From Corynebacterium ciconiae DSM 44920 (GTDB taxonomy: Bacteria; Actinomycetota; Actinomycetes; Mycobacteriales; Mycobacteriaceae): a stretch of 64,000 bases of DNA. The notes beneath the pieces were generated by a model. It ran no database searches. It was not told where the DNA came from and saw nothing but the letters and a program-made list of their open reading frames with translations. This document shows, piece after piece, positions 9,501 through 18,351 of this stretch (position 1 is the first letter of the stretch; each line of letters begins with the position of its first letter). Location of the stretch: contig NZ_CP047189.1 of NCBI RefSeq assembly GCF_030440575.1, positions 558,001 through 622,000 on the forward strand. Reading direction: 5' to 3'. Made by a program: the position numbers and the translations under genes.

Positions 9501-12500
9501 TGCCACAGATTCCAGGCGCCGCTCCGGTAGTTTCTCAGCGCGCCGCGGAAAAGGCCATGGACGCTCTCACCGAGATCGCCGATGGCGGGCAACTCGCGGA
9601 GCTGGTCGATCACGTGGCTACGCATGAGTTCACCATCGATGCAGAAAAGGCCGCTGACTATCACAACCTCACCAGCGCAGTGCTGCGCGAGGTGAGCGTG
9701 GGTGGGTCTCGCTTTGTGGCCCCCGATGTCCTGGTCGGAGCCTGCTGGCCGGCGATCTTCGCTGCGGTGCGCGATGCTGAGATTCCTGGCCGCCCCGGCG
9801 AGCGGGTGGTGGAGGGCATGCTCTCTTTGGTGCATCTCGAACACCATCTGTCCTTGCTCGATGAGCAGGCCAGCGCCGCGGCACTGGTCGGGGTGCCGCT
9901 GACGGCCACCGCGCACGCCGATGAGGTCAGCGACACCGACATCGGTCGGGTCGTGGTGGTGCGGGTGCGTATCAGCGATGCCGAAGGGCGTGAGCGCGCC
10001 ACGTTGACCGAACGCTTCGCCATTCGCGGGCGCAGCGGCTCGGCCACGGCGCGGACCAACACCTCCGCGTTGCCTTCCATCAGCTCGGTCACCCGCTCCG
10101 CGCGCACTCGGGCTCAGGTGGTGGCACCGGAATCCATGCTGCCGTTCGCTATCGTCTCGGGCGATCGCAACCCGATCCACGTCTCTACCACCGCCGCACA
10201 CTTGGCAGGTTTGGAGGATGTGATCGTCCACGGGATGTGGACCTCCGCAGTATCCGAACTCGTCGCGACCGCCGCCTATTCCGACGATGCCGTGCACACC
10301 GAACCCGCCCGCATCACCGAGTTCACCGCCACAATGCTGCGCCCCATCGCCCCAGGCGAGACGGTCGATATTACCGTCGAGCGCACCGGCATCGATGACC
10401 GCCCTGGGCGGGGCGAGGTGCGCGAGGTGACCGCCAGCGTCAAGGGTGAGCCGGTGCTCACGGCCGTCGCAGTGATGGCTGCACCCGCCACCTTCTACGC
10501 CTTCCCCGGCCAAGGCATCCAGCACGAGGGCATGGGGATGGAGGCCTATGCCTCCTCCCGTGAAGCCAAGAAGGTGTGGGACCGTGCCGATGCCCACACC
10601 CGCCGCACACTCGGATTCTCCGTGCTCGAGATCGTGCGCAATAACCCCCGCGAGGTCGTGGTCAATGGCGAACGTTTCTTCCACCCCGACGGGGTGCTCT
10701 TTCTCACCCAGTTCACCCAGGTGGCAATGGCCACCCTCGGCGTGGCACAGGTCGCGCAGATGCGCGAGGCTGGGGTTCTCGACGACACCGCCTTCTTCGC
10801 TGGGCACTCCGTGGGTGAGTACAACGCACTCGCTGCCTACTCGGGCGTGCTCTCCCTCGAATCCGTAGTGGAGATCGTCTATGCCCGCGGACTCACGATG
10901 CACCGTTTGGTCGAGCGCGACGCCGATGGCGTATCCAACTACGGTCTGGCTGCCCTGCGGCCCTACAAGTTCGGCCTCGCTGCAGACGATGTCGCCGACT
11001 TCGTGGCGGAGATTTCCCGCAACAGCGGCGAGTTCCTCGAGATTGCCAACTACAACCTCAAGGGCAAGCAGTACGCTGTCGCTGGCACCCGCGCCGGGCT
11101 GAAGGCCCTGGCCGCCGCGGCAGAGAAGCGCGCCCCAGGTGCTCGCGGCCTCATCCTCATCCCTGGCATCGATGTGCCTTTCCACTCCTCGGTGCTGCGC
11201 GACGGGGTGGACGACTTCCGCGATCACCTAGATAGCCTGCTGCCGGATCAGATCAACCCCGAGGTATTGCTGGGCCGCTACATCCCGAACCTGGTGGCCC
11301 GTCCCTTCGCGGTCACCGCAGACTTTGTGGAATCCATGCGCGAGGTGGTGGACTCACCGATCCTCGACAGCTTGGCCGAGCGTTTCGATACCGCGGTGGC
11401 CGAGAACGCCGCAGCGGTGGCACGGACCATCCTGATCGAGCTGCTCGCCTGGCAGTTTGCCTCCCCTGTGCGCTGGATCGAAACCCAAGACCTCATGCTG
11501 GCAGAACTGGGTGTGCAGCGTTTCGTTGAAATCGGGGTGGGCAGTGCCCCCACCTTGGCCAACATCATGGCCCAGACCGCTGCGGCCAGCCCCGGCGGGC
11601 ACGGGATGGAGATCCTCAATGTTGAACGCGATCGTGCAGTCGTGTTCGCCGAGGACAGCTACAGCTTCGCTGTGCAAGCAGAAGAGGAGCCCGACCACCC
11701 CGCAGAGGCGATCGAGCAGGCCCCCGCTGCGCCCTCCACTCCACCGGTGGAAGAACCTACGCCAGCGCCGGCTAGCCCGGCACCCGCCGCAACGGCAGGA
11801 GAGACCCCGGAGGTGGAGTTCACCCCCGCGGATGCCACCACCGTGCTACTGAGCCTGTGGACCAAGGTGCAGCCCGGGCAGATCACCGACACCGACACCA
11901 TTGAAACCCTCACCGACGGGGTGTCCTCGCGGCGAAACCAGCTGCTGCTGGACCTCGGCGTGGAATTCGGACTCGGGGCCATCGACGGCGCTGCAGACGC
12001 CGAGATCCCCGATCTGAAAAACACAGTAAGCCGCATGGCTAAGGGCTACCAGGGCTTCGGCCCCGTTCTTGGCGACGCCATCAGCGATGGTCTGCGCACG
12101 ATCACCGGCCCAGCAGGGGCCAAACCGAGCGCAGTGGCCGAACGCATCAACAAGGTGTGGAACCTCGGCGAAGGCTGGCGCCTCCACACCGAAGCACAGG
12201 TGGTGTTGGGCACCCGCGACGGTGAGTCCGTGCGTGGCGGCCAGCTAGCGGAACTCAGCCCAGCTCAACCGAGCTCTGCCAGCGAGCTGGACCAGCTCAT
12301 CGATAACGCCGTGGTGCAGGCGGCACAGCGGCTGGGAGTGAGCGTCGCAAAGCCGCAAGCGGCAGGAGGAGAACACACCGCGGTGGACTCTGCAGCCCTC
12401 GGGGCCTTTGCAGAGCAAGTCACCGGCAAAGCCGGTGTGCTCGCCGAGACCGCCCGCATGATCCTCAAGCAGCTTGGTCACGACCACGCGCCCCAAACCG

Positions 12501-15500
12501 TGGGGCTCGATGAGCGCGCCGCCGACGAGAAACTCTTCGACATGGTCTCGGCGGAGCTCGGGCAGAACTGGCCGCGGATGGTCTCCCGCAACTTCGATCC
12601 ACGCCGCGCCGTCCTGCTCGATGACCGCTGGGCATCGGCGCGAGAAGACATCACGCGCGCCGGGCTGGGGCTGATCGATCCAGCCACCATCGATGTCAGT
12701 GGCGCGGGATCCGCTGTTGCCGCCCACGCCCGCCACTTCGGGCTCGACTCTTTGGAGCTACAGGCCCTCGACAGCCGCCGCGGCGACTTCGCCGAGGACG
12801 TGGCCGTGGTTACCGGCTCCTCCCCGCACTCCATCGCTGCTGCGGTAGTGGGGGAGTTGCTGGCCGAAGGAGCCACCGTGGTGACTACCACCTCGAGGCT
12901 CAATCACGAGCGACTCCAGTTCTACAAGAAGCTCTACGCGGATAACGCCCGCTACGGCGCGACGCTCTGGGTCATTCCGGCAAACCTGGCCTCCTACGCG
13001 GATCTTGACGCGGTGGTGGACTGGATCGGATCCGAGCTGCGTGTCACCGTGGGGGCATCCTCTGTAGTCACCAAGCCGGCGCTGGTACCCACCCTGATCT
13101 TCCCCTTCGCCGCCCCACCCGTGCAGGGAAGCATCGACGAAGCCGGACCGCAGGCGGAAAACCAGATGCGGCTACTGCTGTGGTCCGTGGAAAGGCTCAT
13201 CGCTGGGCTCTCCGCCCTCGGTGCGGACACCCACGTTGGACAACGAGCCCACGTGGTGCTGCCAGGCTCGCCCAACCGTGGCATCTTCGGCGGCGACGGC
13301 GCCTATGGAGAATCCAAGGCCGCCCTCGACGCCCTAGTGAACCGCTGGAGTGTGGAGGAGAACTTCTCTGCCCGCACCAGCTTGGCGCACGCCCTCATCG
13401 GCTGGGTGCGCGGAACCGGACTCATGGGCGGTAACGATCCGCTGGTCGAGCTCGTCGAGGCCAAGGGAGTGCGCACCTATTCCACCGCGGAGATGGCGCG
13501 TGAGCTCATCAGCCTCGCTTCTCCAGAGTCGCGCCGGGCTGCCCTCGAGACGCCTCTGATCGCCGACTTCACAGGAGGGCTGGCCGAAGCGCAGCTCAAC
13601 CTCGCAGAATTGGCCCGCTCCGCAGCAGAGGCCACCTCAGCCGAAGGGCTGCACGAGGTCGATACCACGCCGCGGTTCGACGCCTTGCCGAACCTGCCCC
13701 AGCGACAGCCCGCCCCGTCCACCGCTGCGGCCGCATTCCACGGCTCTGTGAGCGCCGCCCTGGAGAACATGGTGGTGCTGGTTTCCGCAGCGGAACTCGG
13801 CCCCTATGGTTCCTCGCGCACCCGCTTTGAAGCCGAGGTTAGCGGCGATCTCAGCGCTGCCGGGGTGCTCGAGCTGGCATGGTCGATGGGGTTGATCTCC
13901 TACGAGGACGGCAGCTGGATCACCGCCGATGGGGACGAGATCGCCGAGGCGGACATCTTTGACGCCTACCACGACGAGGTTCTCGGACGCGTCGGCGTGC
14001 GCCAGTATCACGATGATTTCTCCATGGTGAACAACCTTGCCCCGCAGCTGAGCAAGATCTATCTGGAAGAGGAACTCACCTTCGCCGTGGCGAGCCGCGA
14101 GGAGGCCGAAGGCTATGTTGCCCAGGATCCGAACACCGTGGTGCGCTTCCATCCCGAGAGCGAAGAATGGCTGGTTACTCGCCCGGCTGGATCCGAGGTG
14201 CGTGTGCCCACCCGCACGGTGATGTCGCGCTTCGTGGGCGGCCAAATTCCTGAGGGCTTTGACCCCACCCGCTGGGGCATTCCCGCCGAGATGGTCACAA
14301 ACCTCGACCGCGTGGCTGTGTGGAACCTCGTGTGCACCGTGGATGCCTTCCTCTCTGCAGGGTTTACCCCCGCCGAGATTCTGGCGCATGTGCACCCAGC
14401 GAAGGTCAGCTCCACCCAGGGCACCGGCATGGGCGGGATGTCCTCCATGCGCTCCCTTTACGTGGACGGCCTGCTCAACGAGGCTCGTGCTAATGACATC
14501 CTGCAAGAAGCCCTGCCCAATGTGGTGGCTGCACACGTGATGCAGGCCTATGTGGGCGGCTACGGCCAGATGGTCCACCCGGTGGCGGCCTGCGCTACCG
14601 CAGCGGTGTCAGTGGAAGAGGGCATGGATAAAATCCGCCTAGGCAAGGCCGATGTGGTGGTCACCGGCGGTATCGATGATCTCTCGGTAGAGGGCATCAC
14701 CGGCTTCGGCGATATGTCCGCTACCGCCGATTCTCAGGTCATGCGCGATAAGGGCATTGAAGATCGCTACTTCTCGCGGGCCAACGATCGGCGGCGGGCC
14801 GGATTCGTGGAATCCGCCGGCGGCGGCACCCTGCTGCTTATGCGCGGCACGGTGGCCCTCGAGCTGGGTCTGCCGGTGCAGGCGGTGGTGGGCTATGCCC
14901 AGTCCTTCGCCGATGGGCTGCACACCTCCATTCCCGCACCCGGCCTGGGAGCCTTGGCCGCGGCCCAGGGCGGCAGCCACTCGCAGCTGGCCACCCAGTT
15001 GGCGGAGTTGGGCGTGCACGCCGATGACATCCGCGTGGTGTCGAAGCACGACACCTCCACCAATGCCAATGATCCCAACGAGTCCGAGCTGCACGAGCGT
15101 ATTCAAACTGCTCTTGGCCGCGGCGCGGGCACCCCGCTGTACGTGATCTCGCAGAAGACGCTCACCGGCCACGCCAAGGGCGGTGCGGCGGCCTTCCAGC
15201 TGGCAGGGCTGGCCCAGGTGTTGCGTTCGGGAGTGATCCCAGCGAACTTCTCGCTTGACTGTGTCGATCCGGTACTAGCGGAGCATCCACATCTGGTGTG
15301 GCTGCGCCAACCGCTCACCCTGCCGGAGCAGGAGGTGCTCAAGGCTGGCTTCGTCACCTCGCTCGGTTTCGGCCACGTGTCCGCACTCGTTGCCTTGGTT
15401 CACCCAGCGGCCTTCTACGAGGCGGTGCGCTCGCAGCGAGGTGAAGACGCCGCAGCGGCGTGGGCTGCAAGGGCCACCGCCCGCGAGGAGGCAGGTGCCG

Positions 15501-15667
15501 AGCGCATCCTCGCCGGAATTCACGGTGCCGCCGCCTTGTACGAGCGCACGAGTGGACGCAACCTAGGCGGCGACGGCGCTGACGCTCACGAGCGAGAAAC
15601 AGCCATGCTTCTCGACGCCGATGCGCGGCTGCACCAGGGGCGCTACCGTCTATCCGAAAATCGCTAG
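6593..15667 (+). CDS. fas: Type I fatty acid synthase
   Basis: Giant cytosolic multienzyme of about 3024 aa that makes palmitate/oleate-range acids from acetyl- and malonyl-CoA, feeding lipids and corynomycolates. Domains in order: acetyltransferase (GHSQG, S143), FMN enoyl reductase (from about 395; GGVAGGHH near 550), dehydratase hot-dog (SGDRNPIH, D1191/H1196), malonyl/palmitoyl transferase (GHSVG, S1406), a Pro/Ala linker (about 1700-1760), ACP (GVSSRRN, pantetheine Ser probably 1778), ketoreductase (VVTGSSPHSIAAAV; Y2238, K2242) and ketosynthase (AACATAA C2667; H2819; H2860). No phosphopantetheinyl transferase domain is present, matching the acpS gene directly downstream. The ATG at 6593 is preferred over a TTG at 6521 that lies within the likely promoter. 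Confidence 0.98.
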   Translation: MMTTHSTPSQQDTSATAGPNTLSDRLQSERFALSYSGQGFDWLRPLALAAEAGAEESRLRTLVAEAEERLSELADELAGVVPLGFAPFRWAGLDGTAEGSDHGYSTNAAVSVPGIVLAQIATLDALSAQGVPWQKAELSIGHSQGHMGVEYAQDPDSGSELLVIARLIGAAITRVAQRSGVMSEGERRPMLAMSGVKRCIVEEELRGTDAVVGLHNAPDMQVVVGTPAELERVCTRLLRRAEKQQQAIENKERGGSALSPSFSPIAVTAGFHHPVMDEAVEMTMRWARRLGLDNGRAERCARAVLVDPVDWPAELRRVRDAGVSWLLEIGPGEGMAKLSAAQLSGTGIAVVRAGTAEGQGQLSDPHAQLPQAVDYTAFAPRLSADGRRVDTAFTRLTGRSPIVLAGMTPTTVDPEIVAAAANAGHWAELAGGGQVTPEILDENLTRLAELLQPGVNAQFNSMFLDPYLWGMHIGGKKLVRKARAQGAPIDGVVITAGIPERDEAVRLMTELRAEGIPWVAFKPGAVKQITQVLAIAREVPEMPVIMHVEGGVAGGHHSWESLDDLLLQTYEQIRRQPNTVLLVGGGIGTPERAADYITGRWAEAYGVVAMPVDGVLVGTAAMAAREACTSPQVKQALVETTGPNDWVPAGGAKGGMASGRSQLGADIHEIDNSFARAGRLLDEVAGDAEAVDARREEIITAINATCKKYFGDLKQMSYRAWLERYLELSGPDGREWVDKTWYLRFCHMLQRAEARLSPADHGEHPSQLSPLEITDDPAAAVAEAGAVYDLDRRLHPADVEWFIAELRTPGKPANFVPVIDENVRRWWRSDSLWQAHDSRYSADEVCIIPGPVAVAGITTANEPIAELLGRFDAAVVDAARERHAETEESPSRLSTLLSSPTTYWAGRNVPSMLHALAPASEWEILSEHEAREPRTGAHLRVLDETRAELAVSLAGERRCEGLDLHVDFQLPQIPGAAPVVSQRAAEKAMDALTEIADGGQLAELVDHVATHEFTIDAEKAADYHNLTSAVLREVSVGGSRFVAPDVLVGACWPAIFAAVRDAEIPGRPGERVVEGMLSLVHLEHHLSLLDEQASAAALVGVPLTATAHADEVSDTDIGRVVVVRVRISDAEGRERATLTERFAIRGRSGSATARTNTSALPSISSVTRSARTRAQVVAPESMLPFAIVSGDRNPIHVSTTAAHLAGLEDVIVHGMWTSAVSELVATAAYSDDAVHTEPARITEFTATMLRPIAPGETVDITVERTGIDDRPGRGEVREVTASVKGEPVLTAVAVMAAPATFYAFPGQGIQHEGMGMEAYASSREAKKVWDRADAHTRRTLGFSVLEIVRNNPREVVVNGERFFHPDGVLFLTQFTQVAMATLGVAQVAQMREAGVLDDTAFFAGHSVGEYNALAAYSGVLSLESVVEIVYARGLTMHRLVERDADGVSNYGLAALRPYKFGLAADDVADFVAEISRNSGEFLEIANYNLKGKQYAVAGTRAGLKALAAAAEKRAPGARGLILIPGIDVPFHSSVLRDGVDDFRDHLDSLLPDQINPEVLLGRYIPNLVARPFAVTADFVESMREVVDSPILDSLAERFDTAVAENAAAVARTILIELLAWQFASPVRWIETQDLMLAELGVQRFVEIGVGSAPTLANIMAQTAAASPGGHGMEILNVERDRAVVFAEDSYSFAVQAEEEPDHPAEAIEQAPAAPSTPPVEEPTPAPASPAPAATAGETPEVEFTPADATTVLLSLWTKVQPGQITDTDTIETLTDGVSSRRNQLLLDLGVEFGLGAIDGAADAEIPDLKNTVSRMAKGYQGFGPVLGDAISDGLRTITGPAGAKPSAVAERINKVWNLGEGWRLHTEAQVVLGTRDGESVRGGQLAELSPAQPSSASELDQLIDNAVVQAAQRLGVSVAKPQAAGGEHTAVDSAALGAFAEQVTGKAGVLAETARMILKQLGHDHAPQTVGLDERAADEKLFDMVSAELGQNWPRMVSRNFDPRRAVLLDDRWASAREDITRAGLGLIDPATIDVSGAGSAVAAHARHFGLDSLELQALDSRRGDFAEDVAVVTGSSPHSIAAAVVGELLAEGATVVTTTSRLNHERLQFYKKLYADNARYGATLWVIPANLASYADLDAVVDWIGSELRVTVGASSVVTKPALVPTLIFPFAAPPVQGSIDEAGPQAENQMRLLLWSVERLIAGLSALGADTHVGQRAHVVLPGSPNRGIFGGDGAYGESKAALDALVNRWSVEENFSARTSLAHALIGWVRGTGLMGGNDPLVELVEAKGVRTYSTAEMARELISLASPESRRAALETPLIADFTGGLAEAQLNLAELARSAAEATSAEGLHEVDTTPRFDALPNLPQRQPAPSTAAAAFHGSVSAALENMVVLVSAAELGPYGSSRTRFEAEVSGDLSAAGVLELAWSMGLISYEDGSWITADGDEIAEADIFDAYHDEVLGRVGVRQYHDDFSMVNNLAPQLSKIYLEEELTFAVASREEAEGYVAQDPNTVVRFHPESEEWLVTRPAGSEVRVPTRTVMSRFVGGQIPEGFDPTRWGIPAEMVTNLDRVAVWNLVCTVDAFLSAGFTPAEILAHVHPAKVSSTQGTGMGGMSSMRSLYVDGLLNEARANDILQEALPNVVAAHVMQAYVGGYGQMVHPVAACATAAVSVEEGMDKIRLGKADVVVTGGIDDLSVEGITGFGDMSATADSQVMRDKGIEDRYFSRANDRRRAGFVESAGGGTLLLMRGTVALELGLPVQAVVGYAQSFADGLHTSIPAPGLGALAAAQGGSHSQLATQLAELGVHADDIRVVSKHDTSTNANDPNESELHERIQTALGRGAGTPLYVISQKTLTGHAKGGAAAFQLAGLAQVLRSGVIPANFSLDCVDPVLAEHPHLVWLRQPLTLPEQEVLKAGFVTSLGFGHVSALVALVHPAAFYEAVRSQRGEDAAAAWAARATAREEAGAERILAGIHGAAALYERTSGRNLGGDGADAHERETAMLLDADARLHQGRYRLSENR

Positions 15668-15671
15668 GACG

Positions 15672-16154
15672 GTGGACACTCCCCAGAACCCCAGCGCCCC
15701 TTCCGCTCTGCCGGTACGAGGATGCGGGATCGACCTGGTGCATGTGCCGGGCTTTGCCGAGCAACTGGCCCAGCCCGGCACCCGTTTTACGCGGGTCTTT
15801 CACGCCAGCGAACTGCGTCTTGTGCAGCAGCGCGGCCTAGATGGTGTGGCTCGAGCGTGGCACCTCGCGGGGCGCTGGGCGGCGAAAGAGGCCTGGATCA
15901 AAGCGTGGTCGCAGGCTCTGTTCGGCCAGCCCCCGGTGCTGGCCGAACATGAGGTGGATTTCCGCGAGATCGTGGTGCAGGCCGATCCTTGGGGCCGGGT
16001 GCGGCTTCGGTTGCGCCATGGCCTGCGCATGATCGCCGCCGAGAGCCTCGCACTTAACCCCGAGCAGCTGGATGCTGCGCTGGCGTTGAGTATTAGCCAC
16101 GATGGCGATTACGCCACAGCAGTGTGCATAATCGCTGATACCCCACACCGCTAG
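15672..16154 (+). CDS. acpS: Holo-[acyl-carrier-protein] synthase
   Basis: Transfers phosphopantetheine from CoA to the ACP domain of Fas. About 160 aa, with the AcpS metal-binding start GCGIDLVHV and the AGRWAAKEAWIKAW catalytic helix. The fas stop is 4 nt upstream of the GTG at 15672, which I prefer; an ATG at 15621, inside fas, is an alternative with poor N-terminal sequence. Tight coupling to fas is expected because the corynebacterial synthase lacks its own transferase domain. There is no terminator between the two genes, so they are probably one operon. Confidence 0.92.
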   Translation: MDTPQNPSAPSALPVRGCGIDLVHVPGFAEQLAQPGTRFTRVFHASELRLVQQRGLDGVARAWHLAGRWAAKEAWIKAWSQALFGQPPVLAEHEVDFREIVVQADPWGRVRLRLRHGLRMIAAESLALNPEQLDAALALSISHDGDYATAVCIIADTPHR

Positions 16155-16157
16155 GGC

Positions 16158-16163
16158 TAGGCT
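16158..16163 (+). promoter_or_regulatory. Putative -10 box before the small gene at 16172
   Basis: TAGGCT, 8 nt upstream of the GTG start, which would give a leaderless transcript independent of fas-acpS. Confidence 0.35.
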
Positions 16164-16171
16164 ATAAAGGT

Positions 16172-16453
16172 GTGAGTATCTCGAAACACTTCGATGACTA
16201 TCTCGCCGAGCATCAGCTGATCCCCGCGGCGGAGGTGGTTCCCGATCACCCCTGCCAGGATTTCTCCCACAATAAGCACGTGGTGGATTCCTCCACCCCC
16301 GCGCAGAGCTGCGATGACGCAGCCGCGTCTGGGGCCGCCGATGCACCAGCTTCTTACTGCTCGTCTGCGGAGAAGCCGAGCGAGAACGATGCCCTCGACG
16401 AGGCCGCCCGGCTGGCTCAGGCCATGCTGGGCGCCAACGGCAGCAGCAGCTAG
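16172..16453 (+). CDS. Small conserved-looking hypothetical protein, 93 aa
   Basis: Unrecognised 93-residue acidic protein with four Cys (including DHPCQDF and SYCSS) and Ala/Ser-rich stretches, and no membrane segment. It starts with GTG 17 nt after acpS and ends 13 nt before the convergent fasR stop. The composition suggests an intrinsically flexible protein. The location between acpS and fasR matches a small gene in the equivalent C. glutamicum region, which supports it being real. No function can be assigned. Confidence 0.65.
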   Translation: MSISKHFDDYLAEHQLIPAAEVVPDHPCQDFSHNKHVVDSSTPAQSCDDAAASGAADAPASYCSSAEKPSENDALDEAARLAQAMLGANGSSS

Positions 16454-16466
16454 CTCTGCCTGCCGG

Positions 16467-17189
16467 CTAGCCCTGCGCCACGGAGAAGAGATAGGCGATG
16501 AGCATGCGTTTAATCTCTTCCACAGTGGTGCGATAGGTGGCGGGGGAGTCGGTGGCATCGCGTACCGCGTAGTTCAGCAGCGAGGTGGCGGTGTGAACCA
16601 AAATACCGGCGTGTTTGCGCCGCTCGGGCAGCGGCAGGGTGGGAGCAAGGGGGATGAGTACCTGGGCAAGCAGGTCCAGTAGCTCCGACTCGGTGGCCGC
16701 GCCCGTCGCCCGTGTCGCCGGGGTGGACTGGATGGCGTGCCACACCGCCCGCCGTGAGGGGTCTGCTTTCCACAGCTGAGCGAGGTGATCGATGAAGTCA
16801 TCGAGAAAATCCGGCCATTGAATGGAAGGGTCGCGGCTGGGCCATTTCTTCAGCTCAGCCACGATCACCGCGGTGTCCTGACGATCCAGCTCGCAGATCA
16901 TCACGTACTTGTTGGCAAAGAATTGATAGAGCGTGCCGATGGGCACCTCGGCGCGTTTGGCTACCTCGTCAAAGGTAAAAGACTCAAAGCCGTGATCGAC
17001 CAGAACGCTGCGCGCGGCCTCCAACATGCGGGCAAATTTTTCTCGGCTGCGCTGCTGGGCGGGGCGGCGGCGGGGAACCAGAATCACAGGATCGCCACTG
17101 GCGGCGTCGCTATGCTGCTGCGGTGCGGAGCGTGGCCCGCGGCTGGCGGGGGCGTGTTCAGAGCTGTTCTGGTCAGAGATTCTAGCCAT
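16467..17189 (-). CDS. fasR: TetR-family regulator, FasR-like
   Basis: TetR-type repressor of 240 aa. A basic N-terminal extension (about 1-45) precedes the helix-turn-helix (FDEVAKRAEVPIGTLYQFF, about 73-92), followed by an all-helical ligand domain. In C. glutamicum the TetR gene at this place, between bcp and acpS, is FasR, which represses fatty acid synthesis genes; the same position and size support orthology. Expected ligands are acyl-CoAs. The gene is convergent with the fas-acpS side and separated from bcp by 137 nt. Confidence 0.8.
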   Translation of the reverse strand: MARISDQNSSEHAPASRGPRSAPQQHSDAASGDPVILVPRRRPAQQRSREKFARMLEAARSVLVDHGFESFTFDEVAKRAEVPIGTLYQFFANKYVMICELDRQDTAVIVAELKKWPSRDPSIQWPDFLDDFIDHLAQLWKADPSRRAVWHAIQSTPATRATGAATESELLDLLAQVLIPLAPTLPLPERRKHAGILVHTATSLLNYAVRDATDSPATYRTTVEEIKRMLIAYLFSVAQG

Positions 17190-17267
17190 GATAAGTATCG
17201 AGTCTATCGGACACGAACGCCCCTGTGAACGCGGGTTATCTCCCCTTTAGGCCGCCTTTAAGTTTCC

Positions 17268-17302
17268 GCGCTCGAGCACGGGGCTAGCGTCACCTCGAGC
17301 GC
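17268..17302. other. Inverted repeat between bcp and fasR
   Basis: GCGCTCGAG and CTCGAGCGC, perfect 9-bp arms around 17 nt. It lies downstream of bcp and upstream of fasR on the minus strand. It could be a factor-dependent terminator or an operator; there is no T-run. Confidence 0.3.
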
Positions 17303-17326
17303 TCGGCGCCGGTGGAAGGTGGGGTG

Positions 17327-17803
17327 CTAGAGAACGTCGCGCAGAATGCGATCCACGTGCCCTTTGGCGCGCACATTGTAGAGGGCGTTGGCGATGCGGC
17401 CTTGCTCATCCACGAGGAAGGTTGAGCGAATCACGCCCTGGACCACCTTGCCGTAGTTCTTCTTCTCCCCGAAGGCACCCCAGGCAGTCATCACCTTTTT
17501 ATCTGGGTCAGAAAGCAAGGTGAAGCTGAGGCCGTGATCTTCGCGGAACGCCGCTAGCTTCTCGGGGGCGTCGGGAGAGATACCCACCACGGCCACGCCG
17601 AGGTCATTGAGCCGAGCAAGGTTATCGCGGAAATCGCAGGCCTCGGTGGTGCAGCCGGGGGTGTTGGCGCGCGGGTAGAAGTACACCAGCACGCGCTGCC
17701 CGCGGAAGTCGGTGAGGCTGACGGTGTCGTTGGCGTCGTTAAGCAATGTGAAATCGGGGGCGGTGTCGCCGTCGCTGAGGCGGACAGAAGCTGGTTCAGT
17801 CAT
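17327..17803 (-). CDS. bcp: Thioredoxin-dependent thiol peroxidase (Bcp/PrxQ)
   Basis: Atypical 2-Cys peroxiredoxin of 158 aa that reduces hydrogen peroxide and organic peroxides in the cytosol. The peroxidatic Cys is C51 in the motif PRANTPGCTTEACDF and the probable resolving Cys is C56, five residues on, as in PrxQ. The thioredoxin fold start (GDTAPDFTL) and the GKVVQGVIRSTFLVDEQG core are typical. The ATG at 17803 gives the usual family length; longer in-frame extensions upstream have no peroxiredoxin sequence. A TACCCT hexamer 6 nt before the ATG predicts a leaderless mRNA. Confidence 0.95.
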   Translation of the reverse strand: MTEPASVRLSDGDTAPDFTLLNDANDTVSLTDFRGQRVLVYFYPRANTPGCTTEACDFRDNLARLNDLGVAVVGISPDAPEKLAAFREDHGLSFTLLSDPDKKVMTAWGAFGEKKNYGKVVQGVIRSTFLVDEQGRIANALYNVRAKGHVDRILRDVL

Positions 17804-17809
17804 GGCTCT

Positions 17810-17815
17810 AGGGTA
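17810..17815 (-). promoter_or_regulatory. Putative -10 box of bcp
   Basis: TACCCT on the reverse strand, separated from the bcp ATG by 6 nt (AGAGCC). Predicts a leaderless transcript. Confidence 0.45.
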
Positions 17816-17961
17816 GGCGAGTGGGCGGCATTGCTGCACTGCGGTGGGTATGCCAAGTAGAAACCGTGGCGTGGTATTAGGTAGGCTCATGCTGGTAAAC
17901 GCCGCCCCCACAGGTGGCGCAATGAACATGGATAAAACTACCCAGGGGAGTATCGACAACA

Positions 17962-18237
17962 GTGGCACGCAATATTGAGGACATTCAGCGCGACATCGAG
18001 CGCACTCGCAAGAACCTCGCGAACACCCTCGATGAGCTTGCCGAGCGCAGCCAGCCTAAGAACCTCGTCAACGACGCGAAGAAGGAAGCTACCTCCAAGC
18101 TTCAGGACCCGAAGGTGCAGAAGATTCTCGCCGGTGTCGGCGCCGTGGTCGTTGGAGCGGTCGTGGTTGGCGTACTGCGTTCCCGCAAGCACAACAAGGA
18201 TCTCAAGGAGATCCAGAAGCTGCTCGCTTCCCGTTAA
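17962..18237 (+). CDS. DUF3618-like membrane-anchored protein
   Basis: Protein of 91 aa starting with the typical DUF3618 helix (NIEDIQRDIERTRKNLANTLDEL), then a basic/acidic linker and one transmembrane segment (about 57-73, AGVGAVVVGAVVVGVL), ending in a charged tail. Such proteins occur widely in actinobacteria, often near envelope genes; their role is unknown. The GTG start is supported by a strong ribosome site, AGGGGAG at about 17944-17950. Confidence 0.85.
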   Translation: MARNIEDIQRDIERTRKNLANTLDELAERSQPKNLVNDAKKEATSKLQDPKVQKILAGVGAVVVGAVVVGVLRSRKHNKDLKEIQKLLASR

Positions 18238-18251
18238 TCTTTGTCGCTTTT

Positions 18252-18265
18252 CGCTTGTCGACGCC
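18252..18265 (+). repeat. Divergent copy of the interspersed motif
   Basis: CGCTTGTCGACGCC differs from the CGCTTATCGACGCC core at one base. It lies in the 114-nt gap after the DUF3618-like gene. Confidence 0.3.
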
Positions 18266-18351
18266 CCGTTGCGCCGAGTCTTCCTCACCGAAGATCGGTG
18301 TGGCGCGGGCGTTTTCATGCGTGAGAGCCCAGTGTCTCCTAGGTGCCCATA

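Noticed and set aside
9323..11227. Long minus-strand ORF (634 codons) inside fas
   Set aside because: It is antisense to the dehydratase and transferase domains of fas. High GC in third positions creates long antisense frames; the composition is His/Gly-rich and there is no ribosome site.
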